A stretch of 7,734 bases of DNA from positions 1 to 7,734 of the forward strand of contig JABDMN010000153.1 of assembly GCA_013001485.1 (NCBI GenBank), given 5' to 3'. The position numbers were made by a program, and so were the translations under genes. A model generated the notes under the pieces. That model was not told the DNA's origin. It made no database searches and worked only from the letters and a program-made list of their open reading frames with translations. Origin of the DNA: Acidimicrobiia bacterium. GTDB lineage: Bacteria; Actinomycetota; Acidimicrobiia; Spongiisociales; UBA5794. Positions 1 to 5,886 of the stretch are shown here, one piece after another (position 1 is the stretch's first letter; the number at the start of each line of letters is the position of its first letter).

Positions 1-1
1 C

Positions 2-112
2 GCCCGTGCCTACTCAGAGCGAAAGGGCATCAGCTATTCGGCGTGGCGCGAAGGTGGGGTCTCCGCCGACGTCCTCAAGAAAGCCGGGGTTCCCCGCACT
101 CGTCGGGGCTGA
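2..112 (+). CDS. C-terminal end of an unidentified protein (5' end outside the window)
   Basis: An open frame runs from the left edge to a TGA at 110-112 and gives 36 residues. It reads as a compact, basic, probably helical tail with SERKGISYSAWRE followed by VLKKAGV and a terminal PRTRRG. That pattern (aromatic-rich helix, turn, second helix, basic end) resembles C-terminal tails I associate, from memory only, with actinobacterial proteins of unknown function, some with a DNA-binding look; I cannot name the family. The stop lies 3 bases from the stop of the convergent gene at 116, as expected for two real genes packed tail to tail, and the other two plus-strand frames here give much less protein-like sequence. 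Function is not assigned. Confidence 0.6.
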   Translation, partial: ARAYSERKGISYSAWREGGVSADVLKKAGVPRTRRG

Positions 113-115
113 ACC

Positions 116-586
116 TCAACCGATCGACGCCAGATCCTCTTCGAGGGGCTCGCGGTGATCGTCGTCCTCGACCTCGGCCGCAGCTTCGCGAGCCAGCCCC
201 AGATGCTCGGATGCCACATCATCATCTCCGAGTCCGGCGGCGGCGCGGGCAATCGCCTCATGGGCATAGGCCACATAGAACGGCGCTAGATCCTCGGCCG
301 CGCAGATGGCGAGGCTCTCCTCACCGAACTCGAGAGCCCGCTCGAACCGGTCGGTGACGGCATGGACCCGGGAGAGTTGCCACGCCGCGATCGCGAAATT
401 GCGTGGCGCGGCATCCTCCCGATGTCGCCAATGCCAACGTGACGCGTAGGCCGTATCGATGAGGAGATCGTCATCTTCGGGAGTGCGCTCGTCGAGGTCG
501 AGCAAATCCCACACAGCATTGAACGCGGCAGCGGCGAAGAAGTGGTGCGCTTCCTCGACGTCGACGAGATCGTCTGGCTGGCTCAT
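116..586 (-). CDS. Conserved hypothetical protein, TPR-like helical repeats
   Basis: A 156-residue soluble, acidic, almost entirely helical protein with no signal peptide or membrane segment. Its core (about residues 46-135) has the order 'AYASRWHWR', 'AAWQLSRVHAV', 'RALEFGEESLAIC', 'YVAYAHEAIARAAAG', then 'HLGLAREAA'. This matches a widespread conserved hypothetical family, known to me from memory, whose paired helices look like tetratricopeptide repeats and which often ends in a short Asp/Leu-Ala-Ser/Thr-Ile segment as here. No catalytic motif is visible; TPR-like proteins usually mediate protein contacts, but no partner can be named. I chose the ATG at 586 because AGGA at 596-599 sits 9 bases upstream; in-frame ATGs at 619 and 697 would add basic, low-quality residues. 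It is divergent from the small ORF at 667 and convergent with the gene ending at 112. Confidence 0.82.
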   Translation of the reverse strand: MSQPDDLVDVEEAHHFFAAAAFNAVWDLLDLDERTPEDDDLLIDTAYASRWHWRHREDAAPRNFAIAAWQLSRVHAVTDRFERALEFGEESLAICAAEDLAPFYVAYAHEAIARAAAGLGDDDVASEHLGLAREAAAEVEDDDHREPLEEDLASIG

Positions 587-666
587 GACGGCGAATCCTA
601 CGGTTTGGCTGCGTTTCATGCCCCGAGCGGCGAAACGTGTCACACCCCGTCGATACGGTGCACAGC
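587..666. promoter_or_regulatory. Divergent spacer between the TPR-like gene and the small Cys ORF
   Basis: These 80 bases separate two divergently oriented reading frames and so should hold both promoters. I see no convincing -35/-10 pair on either strand. A 9-base palindrome GTGT-C-ACAC lies at 637-645 and would overlap an alternative GTG start (637) of the plus-strand ORF. Promoter content is inferred from gene orientation only. Confidence 0.3.
596..599 (-). promoter_or_regulatory. Shine-Dalgarno of the TPR-like gene
   Basis: Read on the minus strand this is AGGA, 9 bases before the ATG at 586. It supports that start over the longer in-frame starts at 619 and 697, for which I see no comparable site. 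Confidence 0.5.
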
Positions 667-843
667 ATGAAGACGAACACCACAGAAGCCAGGACATCGA
701 ACGTCCACCGAACTCAGCTCGAGCTGTGGTTTGCCCAGCTCGGCCTCACGGTCACCGAGGTAGAGAGGTGCCCGGAGCCATCGTGCGAGCTCTGTGACGA
801 GTCTGCACCGATGTCCGTGGCAGAAGAAGCCCTCGCCGCCTGA
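667..843 (+). CDS. Small hypothetical protein with three cysteines
   Basis: A 58-residue ORF from ATG 667 to TGA 841-843; an in-frame GTG at 637 would give 68 residues. Residues 15-33 form a likely amphipathic helix (RTQLELWFAQLGLTVTEVE), followed by CPEPSCELC (Cys35, Cys40, Cys43) and an acidic end. Third codon positions are GC-rich (roughly three quarters), in line with coding use in this genome. It fits exactly between the divergent TPR-like gene and the convergent argH stop, 3 bases away. Against it: no clear Shine-Dalgarno before either start, and no family I recognise. The Cys cluster could bind a metal or form a disulfide, but three cysteines alone would need a fourth ligand or a partner. 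No function is assigned. Confidence 0.55.
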   Translation: MKTNTTEARTSNVHRTQLELWFAQLGLTVTEVERCPEPSCELCDESAPMSVAEEALAA

Positions 844-844
844 T

Positions 845-865
845 CGTCAGTCCAGACGGCTGACG
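845..865. terminator. Hairpin at the convergent end of argH and the small ORF
   Basis: CGTCAGTC (845-852) pairs with GGCTGACG (858-865) around a 5-base loop, giving an 8-bp stem with one G-T wobble. It starts one base after the small ORF's stop and contains the argH stop codon (847-849). No T-run follows on either strand, so it is not a classic intrinsic terminator; it may end or protect both transcripts. Confidence 0.4.
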
Positions 866-2208
866 CTCTCAAGCGCAGCGAGCTGATGCTCCACCGAGCC
901 CCAAGAGCCCGCCCCTGGAACCGTCCTTCGACTGATCGACGTGGCCGGAGACCGAGCGACCTCGACGTCGCCGGGCTCGAAACGGGGGTCGGTGTCGGTC
1001 AGGTCGGATTCGGTGAGGTCGGCAAATGTCCTCCCCTCGTCCGTCAGCCGTAGAACAAGGGCCCCCACGACGTGATGGGCCTCTCGGAACGGGACTCCAC
1101 GGCTCACCAACGCCTCGGCCAGGTCGAGAGCCGTTACCCACGGCGACACATCTTGTGGAGTCGCCACCAGGCTCTCCATCATCCCCGTGATCGCTGCCAG
1201 ACCAGCGGTGAGCGTGTCGTCAGCATGGAAGACGGCCCGCTTGTCCTCCTGGAGGTCGCGGTTGTATGCCAGCGGTAGACCCTTCTGCAATGTGAGGAGA
1301 GCGGTGACATCACCGATGACTGCAGCGGCCTTGCCCCGAGCCAACTCCGCCACGTCGGGGTTCCTCTTCTGGGGCAGCGCCGACGACCCTGTGGTGAAGG
1401 CATCCCCGTAGTCGGCCATGTCGAACTCCTCAGTTGCCCACAACACCAGGTCCTCCCCGAGGCGCGACAGGTGAGTCATCGCCTGGGCACAGCAGAAGGC
1501 GTATTCGGCGACGAAATCCCGCGAGGAGACCGCATCGAGCGAGTTGTCGAACATTGCGCCGAACCCGAGATGGCTGGCCGTCACGGCGGGATCCAGAGGC
1601 AACGACGAGCCGGCGGCTGCGCCAGCCCCGAGTGGTGACACGTCGATCCGCTCCAGAGCGCCCTCGAAGCGGGCGATGTCGCGCCTGAACATCCAGGCGT
1701 AGGCGAGCAGGTGATGAGCGAGTGGGATCGCCTGCGCCTGCTGAAGGTGGGTGTACGAGGCCGCGACGGTGTCGCCGACTCGGCGGGCCGCCCCTGCAAG
1801 CGCACCAACCAGCCCCTCGAGCTGGCTGATCCGATCGGACGCCGCCCTCTTCAGGTACAGCCGGAGGTCCACGCACACCTGGTCGTTGCGCGACCGTCCT
1901 GTGTGCAACTTGCCGGCGACATCGCCGACCAGCTCTCCAAGGCGACGCTCGACCGCGGTGTGCACGTCCTCATCCGACTCGGTGAACGCGAACTCACCCG
2001 ACGACCACTCGTCCCGGATGGCCTCGAGCCCGCCGTGGAGCTGGGTCGCCTCCTCCGCGGTCAACAGGCCGACATGGGCAAGCATCGCCACATGTCCCAT
2101 CGACCCCACAACGTCATCGCCAAGGAGTCGGCGGTCGGAGTCATCGGTGGTGAATGCCCAGGCGACGTCGGCCGGAGCGTCGCTGAACCTGCCTCCCCAG
2201 AGGGTCAT
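847..2208 (-). CDS. argH: Argininosuccinate lyase
   Basis: Cleaves argininosuccinate to arginine and fumarate, the last step of arginine synthesis, in the cytosol as a homotetramer. The 453 residues match the usual length. Visible landmarks are the start [17 protein letters not shown] (103-110), YTHLQQAQ with the probable acid/base His154 (152-159), and the fumarate-lyase superfamily loop [12 protein letters not shown] (274-285) with the catalytic serine region Ser275/276 and Lys281. In that loop Leu278 replaces the usual Met and Arg282 the usual Lys. The ATG overlaps the argG stop as ATGA (2205-2208), and a strong GGGGAGGG lies just upstream within argG. It is the last gene of the argCBRGH operon. 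No truncation or frameshift is seen. Lyase identity is very secure; purB and fumC relatives lack the TGRSRNDQ and WGGRF features. Confidence 0.97.
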   Translation of the reverse strand: MTLWGGRFSDAPADVAWAFTTDDSDRRLLGDDVVGSMGHVAMLAHVGLLTAEEATQLHGGLEAIRDEWSSGEFAFTESDEDVHTAVERRLGELVGDVAGKLHTGRSRNDQVCVDLRLYLKRAASDRISQLEGLVGALAGAARRVGDTVAASYTHLQQAQAIPLAHHLLAYAWMFRRDIARFEGALERIDVSPLGAGAAAGSSLPLDPAVTASHLGFGAMFDNSLDAVSSRDFVAEYAFCCAQAMTHLSRLGEDLVLWATEEFDMADYGDAFTTGSSALPQKRNPDVAELARGKAAAVIGDVTALLTLQKGLPLAYNRDLQEDKRAVFHADDTLTAGLAAITGMMESLVATPQDVSPWVTALDLAEALVSRGVPFREAHHVVGALVLRLTDEGRTFADLTESDLTDTDPRFEPGDVEVARSPATSISRRTVPGAGSWGSVEHQLAALESVSRLD

Positions 2209-3407
2209 TCGCCCTCCCCGAGACGCTTCTCAGCGAAGGTCCTCAGCCGCAACGACTGGAGTCGGATGAAGCCGGTGGCGTCTCCCTGGTCGTAGACGTC
2301 GTCGGCCTCGAACGTCGCCGTGGCCTCGTCGTACAACGCATCACCCTCTGAACGGCGCCCGACCACCTGAGCGGTGCCCTTGTACAGCTTGAGCCGAGCC
2401 TCGCCGTTGACCCGTTGCTGGACGTCGTCCATGAACGCCTGCAGAGCGTGTCGCTCCGGGGAGAACCAGAACCCGTTGTAGACCATCTCGGCGTATCGCG
2501 ACACCACCTCATCCCGGAGGTGGGCCACCTCGCGGTCGAGCGTCAGGGACTCCACGGCGCGATGGGCGTGATAGATCAGGGTTCCTCCTGGCGTCTCGTA
2601 GACACCCCGGCTCTTGATGCCAACGAAGCGGTTCTCGACGATGTCGACACGGCCCACACCGTGACGGCCGCCCCGGCCGTTGAGCTCGGTGAGGAGCGCC
2701 ACCGGGCTCAGTTCGACTCCATCCACGGACACCGGCGAACCGTCGCGGAACCCGATAGTCACGTAATCGGGCTCGTCGGGAGCTTCTTCGGGGTTGGTCG
2801 TCATCTTGAACATGTTTGCGGGAGGCTCCTGCCACGGATCCTCCAGAACGCCTCCCTCGTAAGACACATGGAGCAAGTTGGCGTCCATCGAGTACGGCTT
2901 CTCCGGAGTGACGGGAACCTCGATGCCGTTCGCCTCGGCGTAGTCGACGAGGTCCTGGCGGCCACGCAGGTCCCACTCCCGCCAGGGAGCGATGACCTTG
3001 ATGTCGGGGTTCAAGGCGTAGGCAGCAAGCTCGAAACGCACCTGATCGTTGCCCTTCCCGGTGGCTCCATGGGCGATGGCGTCGGCGCCGGTGCGCCGCG
3101 CTGCCTCAACGAGGCCCCTGGCGATGACCGGCCGCGCCAACGAGGTTCCGAGCAGGTAGTAACCCTCATAGATAGCGTTGGCCCGCAGCGCAGGGAGCAC
3201 GTAATCGGTGACGAACTCCTCCGTGAGGTCCTCGGCGATGGCCTCCACCGCTCCCGTGGCATAGGCCTTCTCGATTGCCTCCTCGACCTCCTCGCCCTGA
3301 CCGACATCGGCCGTGTAGGCGACCACCTCGGCGTCATAGGTCTCCTGCAGCCACTTGAGGATGATCGAGGTGTCGAGACCCCCCGAGTACGCCAGAACCA
3401 CCTTCAT
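2205..3407 (-). CDS. argG: Argininosuccinate synthase
   Basis: Joins citrulline and aspartate with ATP to give argininosuccinate, through a citrulline adenylate; cytosolic tetramer. The 400 residues are full length. The N-terminal nucleotide-binding PP-loop is SGGLDTS (8-14); [13 protein letters not shown] (114-126) and the segment from [10 protein letters not shown] (171-180) to EGGVLEDPW (184-192) form the substrate site, and the C-terminal part carries [10 protein letters not shown] (266-275), DREVAHL and NGFWFSPER. The [18 protein letters not shown] signature and the N-terminal half look like the form I know from many proteobacteria. Streptomyces or Mycobacterium ArgG, as I recall it, has SIDQNVWGR there instead. 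The start overlaps the argR stop (ATGA, 3404-3407) behind a strong GGAGGT. No defect is seen. Confidence 0.97.
   Translation of the reverse strand: MKVVLAYSGGLDTSIILKWLQETYDAEVVAYTADVGQGEEVEEAIEKAYATGAVEAIAEDLTEEFVTDYVLPALRANAIYEGYYLLGTSLARPVIARGLVEAARRTGADAIAHGATGKGNDQVRFELAAYALNPDIKVIAPWREWDLRGRQDLVDYAEANGIEVPVTPEKPYSMDANLLHVSYEGGVLEDPWQEPPANMFKMTTNPEEAPDEPDYVTIGFRDGSPVSVDGVELSPVALLTELNGRGGRHGVGRVDIVENRFVGIKSRGVYETPGGTLIYHAHRAVESLTLDREVAHLRDEVVSRYAEMVYNGFWFSPERHALQAFMDDVQQRVNGEARLKLYKGTAQVVGRRSEGDALYDEATATFEADDVYDQGDATGFIRLQSLRLRTFAEKRLGEGE
2212..2219 (-). promoter_or_regulatory. Shine-Dalgarno of argH
   Basis: Reads GGGGAGGG on the minus strand, 3 bases before the argH ATG at 2208, inside the last codons of argG. 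Initiation at argH can therefore be both independent and coupled to argG termination. Confidence 0.6.
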
Positions 3408-3862
3408 TCCAGACCTCCCAGGGTCTCGAGAGTCTTCACGAGCTTGCTTGCACCACGGGCCGCGGCCGCCACCACGAGCACCGTGTCGTCCCCGGCAACC
3501 GTTCCCAGCACCTCGGGCAGGCCGGCGCCGTCGAGCGCTCCGGCCACCAGATGTGCTGCACCTGGCGGCGTATGGATCACGACCAGATTCCCCGAACCGT
3601 CGATTCGCTCGGCGAAACCGGTGAGGCGTTGCGACAGTTCGTCGTGGCTGACGGTGTGAGCGGGCCCGATGCGGTATCGCGACCCCGAACGAGTCGTCTC
3701 CTTCACCGCGCCGACTGCGTCGAGATCACGGGACACCGTTGCCTGGGACACGTCAAAGCCCTCGGCGGCGAGCTGGTCGACGACATCGGCCTGGTTTGTC
3801 ACGACCGAGCCGGAGATGAGTCGACGCAGGACCCGTCGCCGTGCTGCCGTGGAACCGTTCAC
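3404..3862 (-). CDS. argR: Arginine repressor ArgR/AhrC
   Basis: Transcription factor that binds DNA as an arginine-bound hexamer and represses arginine synthesis genes. The 152 residues show both family domains: an N-terminal winged helix (about 5-70) with the recognition helix SQATVSRDL (39-47), and a C-terminal oligomerisation and arginine-binding domain (about 85-150) with [13 protein letters not shown] (99-111) and the arginine-site motif [11 protein letters not shown] (120-130) containing the paired aspartates 125-126. The start is GTG at 3862, overlapping the argB stop as GTGA; there is no clear Shine-Dalgarno, and a GC-rich palindrome GCGGGCCCGC (3866-3875) occupies the place where one would be. 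Its position between argB and argG follows the usual actinobacterial order with argD and argF removed. It probably autoregulates the operon through the site before argC. Confidence 0.96.
   Translation of the reverse strand: MNGSTAARRRVLRRLISGSVVTNQADVVDQLAAEGFDVSQATVSRDLDAVGAVKETTRSGSRYRIGPAHTVSHDELSQRLTGFAERIDGSGNLVVIHTPPGAAHLVAGALDGAGLPEVLGTVAGDDTVLVVAAAARGASKLVKTLETLGGLE
3413..3418 (-). promoter_or_regulatory. Shine-Dalgarno of argG
   Basis: Reads GGAGGT on the minus strand, 5 bases before the argG ATG at 3407, embedded in the last codons of argR. It is the strongest ribosome site in the operon and contrasts with the absence of one before argR. Confidence 0.65.
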
Positions 3863-4764
3863 GATGCGGGCCCGCGCGTAACCATGGTTCCGATCCCCTC
3901 GGGGGTGAAGATCTCGAGGAGAACGGCGTGCTGCACCCTGCCGTCGAGGACATGGACGCGGTCGACGCCGGCATCGAGGGCGTCTGCGGCCGCTTCCAGC
4001 TTGGGGATCATGCCGCTCGATGCACTTCCCGACCCGATGAATTCCCGCAGTTCGTCGAGCACCATCCGTGAGATCAGGGTGTCGGCGTCACCGAGATCGT
4101 GATAGAGCCCTTCGACATCGGTGAGGAAGACGAGCTTGGCAGCGCCGATCGCGCTGGCGAGAGCGCTGGCCGCCGAATCGGCGTTGACGTTGAAAGTCTG
4201 TCCGCTGTCACCTCGAGCCAGAGGTGCCACCACCGGCACATACCCCTGGTCCTGCAGGTCCTTCACGAGGGTCGGATTGACCGATGTGATCGAACCGACG
4301 AAGCCGAGGCGTTCGTCGCGCTGGACCGCCGAAAAGAGGTTTCCATCGAGGCCATTGATGCCGGCCGCAACCGCGCCATGAGCGTTGACCAGCCGCACGA
4401 TGTCGGGGTTGAGCTCGCCAATGAGCGTCGATTGCACGACCCGCAACGTCTCGGCGTCGGTGACCCGCAAACCGTCTACCCATGACGATTCCATTCCACG
4501 TTCGGCGAGGGCATCGTTGATGTGTGGGCCGCCACCGTGGACGATCACGGGCTTCATCCCCACGTAGTGGAGCAAAGCAACATCGTCGGCGAACGTGTTG
4601 CGCAGCGTGGTGTCGACCATGGCCGAACCGCCGTATTTGATGACAACGGTCGACCCCCGGTACTGCTTGATGAAGTCAAGGGCTTCGGAGAGAATCCGCG
4701 CCTTGCCCATCCCGCTGGCTATCCGGGGCTTCGCGGCGCTGGGTGACGAGTGGCCAGTCGTCAT
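3859..4764 (-). CDS. argB: Acetylglutamate kinase
   Basis: Phosphorylates N-acetyl-L-glutamate with ATP, the second and usually controlled step of bacterial arginine synthesis. The 301 residues hold the amino acid kinase fold: KYGGSAM (43-49), VIVHGGGPHIN (73-83), FNVNADSAA (191-199), VFLTDVEGLY (212-221), GMIPKLEAA (251-259) and a C-terminal EIFTPEGIGTM segment. An extra N-terminal helix (about 20-36, ARILSEALDFIKQYRG) precedes the first strand; in this family such a helix goes with hexamers inhibited by arginine, so feedback inhibition is likely. I chose ATG 4764 because it overlaps the argC stop as ATGA like the other junctions of the operon; an ATG at 4773 would add three residues. Only a weak GGGATGG is seen upstream, so translation probably depends on coupling to argC. 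Confidence 0.96.
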   Translation of the reverse strand: MTTGHSSPSAAKPRIASGMGKARILSEALDFIKQYRGSTVVIKYGGSAMVDTTLRNTFADDVALLHYVGMKPVIVHGGGPHINDALAERGMESSWVDGLRVTDAETLRVVQSTLIGELNPDIVRLVNAHGAVAAGINGLDGNLFSAVQRDERLGFVGSITSVNPTLVKDLQDQGYVPVVAPLARGDSGQTFNVNADSAASALASAIGAAKLVFLTDVEGLYHDLGDADTLISRMVLDELREFIGSGSASSGMIPKLEAAADALDAGVDRVHVLDGRVQHAVLLEIFTPEGIGTMVTRGPAS

Positions 4765-5783
4765 GGCATCCATCCCACGGTGGACAAGCCAGCCGTCTCG
4801 TCGAGCCCGGACGCGATGTTGGCGCACTGCACTGCCTGACCCGCGGCTCCCTTGACCAGGTTGTCGATGGCCGAGACCACCACTGCGGTCCCCGTGGGCT
4901 CGTCGACGAACGCACCGATCAAGCAGGTGTTCGAGCCCACCACCCACCTGGTCTGCGGGGACTCCGTGCCCACCTTGACGAAGGGGGCGGCCGCGTACGC
5001 ATCCTCGAGTGCGCCCACCACATCGTCGAGCTTCGAGCCGTCCGTGAGGGTCGCGTAGATCGTGGACAGCAGGCCTCGCTGCATCGGCACGAGGTGAGGC
5101 GTGAAGACGATCGAAGGCTTGACCCCGGTGATGCGGGCGGTGGCGTGTTCCATCTCGGGGCGATGCCGATGTGTGCCCACGCCGTACGCCTTCACCGACT
5201 CGGCGATCGCGCCAAAGGTGGTCGCCGGTGTCGCCGATCTGCCTGCTCCGGTCACACCGCTGAGGGCATCGACCACGACACCGTCTGGCGAAACGACTCC
5301 AGCCCCGATCAGCGGGGCAAGCGCCAGCGTCGTCGCCGTCGGGTAACAGCCCGGGACCGCGATCCGCGATGCCGCGGACACGTCAACCAGCTCTGGAAGA
5401 CCAAAGGTCCACTCTCCAAGCTGATCCGGATGGGGGGGGGTGGTCGCATAGGCCTTCTCGTAGTCGGCCGCGTCGGCAAAGCGATGGTCGGCGCCCAGAT
5501 CGACGACGAGAGAGCCTCCGGCAACCAGTTCGGCGGCGAGTGGAGCCGAGGCGCCGTGGGGTAGCGCCAGGAAGGCGACGTCGGGCGCACCGGCATCGGC
5601 GTCGAAGGCCTGCAACACGCGGTCTCCCCCATCGAGATGGGGGTGTACCTCGCCGAGCGCCTTCCCCGCTGCGGTGTTGGCAGCCAGGTGGGTGACGTCG
5701 ATCGATGGGTGCCCATCGATGAGACGCACCAGTTCGCCGCCGGCGTAGCCAGAGGCGCCGAAGATTGCAGCCTTCATTCCCAT
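4761..5783 (-). CDS. argC: N-acetyl-gamma-glutamyl-phosphate reductase
   Basis: NADPH-dependent reduction of N-acetylglutamyl phosphate to the semialdehyde, directly after ArgB in the pathway. About 340 residues, the usual length of the long (type 1) form. The N-terminal dinucleotide-binding motif is GASGYAGGEL (9-18), the catalytic cysteine is Cys146 in VPGCYPT, and HRHRPEME (205-212) supplies the second active-site histidine region; GLPEL and the C-terminal VVVSAIDNLVKGAAGQAVQ segment are typical. First gene of the operon. The start could be ATG 5783 (used here) or ATG 5777, which gives MKAAIFGASGY directly; neither has a properly spaced Shine-Dalgarno, and the predicted promoter lies so close that the mRNA may be nearly leaderless. 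A run of nine C on the coding strand encodes the Thr-Pro-Pro-His at 115-118. Confidence 0.96.
   Translation of the reverse strand: MGMKAAIFGASGYAGGELVRLIDGHPSIDVTHLAANTAAGKALGEVHPHLDGGDRVLQAFDADAGAPDVAFLALPHGASAPLAAELVAGGSLVVDLGADHRFADAADYEKAYATTPPHPDQLGEWTFGLPELVDVSAASRIAVPGCYPTATTLALAPLIGAGVVSPDGVVVDALSGVTGAGRSATPATTFGAIAESVKAYGVGTHRHRPEMEHATARITGVKPSIVFTPHLVPMQRGLLSTIYATLTDGSKLDDVVGALEDAYAAAPFVKVGTESPQTRWVVGSNTCLIGAFVDEPTGTAVVVSAIDNLVKGAAGQAVQCANIASGLDETAGLSTVGWMP
5432..5440. repeat. Nine-base homopolymer (G9 on +, C9 in argC sense)
   Basis: Nine consecutive G on the plus strand, inside argC codons for Thr115 to His118. The argC frame is intact as given, since family motifs lie on both sides (LGADHRF before, GLPEL after). 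Confidence 0.85.
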
Positions 5784-5784
5784 G

Positions 5785-5820
5785 ACTGCATAATATGCAC
5801 ATATGCGTATAAGACGCCAA
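5785..5820 (-). promoter_or_regulatory. Predicted promoter of the argCBRGH operon
   Basis: On the minus strand a -35-like TTGGCG (5820-5815) is followed after 17 bases by a -10-like CATATT (5797-5792), or TATTAT three bases on (5795-5790) with a 19-base spacer. This would start the transcript near 5785, only about 2 bases before ATG 5783 and 8 before ATG 5777. The AT-rich block stands out in an otherwise GC-rich sequence. No other promoter-like block is seen within the operon. Confidence 0.45.
5787..5799. promoter_or_regulatory. Candidate ARG box (ArgR operator) at argC
   Basis: TGCATA-A-TATGCA is a perfect 13-base inverted repeat, 4 bases before the argC ATG at 5783. Actinobacterial ARG boxes, as I recall for Mycobacterium and Streptomyces, use TGCAT/ATGCA half-sites; here the inner spacing is one base shorter than the usual 14-base core. 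A related degenerate half, ATATGCG, follows at 5801-5807. An argR gene lies in the same operon, and the palindrome overlaps the predicted -10, so repression by occlusion is the simplest reading. Site identity is inference. Confidence 0.55.
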
Positions 5821-5822
5821 TC

Positions 5823-5836
5823 CGGTCTCAAGACCG
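5823..5836. promoter_or_regulatory. Inverted repeat CGGTCT-CA-AGACCG in the argC/ACAD intergenic region
   Basis: A perfect 6+6 inverted repeat with a 2-base centre lies just upstream of the argC -35-like element and about where the -35 of the divergent dehydrogenase promoter would fall. It may be an operator for an unidentified regulator; it is not ARG-box-like. It could be chance in GC-rich DNA. Confidence 0.3.
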
Positions 5837-5853
5837 CCGGCTGATCGATCCGG

Positions 5854-5880
5854 TACGATCTGGCGCCGGACCTCAAGGAG
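5854..5880 (+). promoter_or_regulatory. Possible -10 and Shine-Dalgarno of the acyl-CoA dehydrogenase gene
   Basis: TACGAT at 5854-5859 fits the TAnnnT actinobacterial -10 pattern; the matching -35 region (about 5829-5836) is poor. AAGGAG at 5875-5880 is a strong ribosome site 6 bases before ATG 5887 and decides that start. The ribosome site is secure, the promoter is tentative. Confidence 0.45.
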
Positions 5881-5886
5881 AACCCG

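Noticed and set aside
101..130. Possible hairpin at the convergent junction near 112-116
   Set aside because: Only a 5-bp stem with a loop near 20 bases; much weaker than the two other convergent hairpins.
632..651. GAAAC...CGTC as a possible ECF sigma-factor promoter before the small ORF
   Set aside because: Spacing is about 11 bases, too short for the usual 16-17, so not supported.
2415..3659. 414-residue open frame on the plus strand, antisense to argG and argR
   Set aside because: Low-complexity His/Val/Gly/Arg-rich product, no motif, and it lies wholly opposite two certain genes; long antisense frames are expected in high-GC DNA.
4009..4017. ArgB reads SSGMIPK where many kinases have SGGMIPK
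   Set aside because: Ala/Ser-Ser-Gly-Met variants are, as I recall, normal in actinobacterial ArgB; not evidence of a defect.
4765..4947. N-terminal extension of argB
   Set aside because: The in-frame open sequence upstream of 4764 lies inside argC and encodes Arg-rich shadow sequence; ATG 4764 gives a standard-length kinase and the ATGA overlap.
4743..5564. 273-residue open frame on the plus strand, antisense to argC and argB
   Set aside because: Arg/Gly-rich product without family features, shadow of argC.
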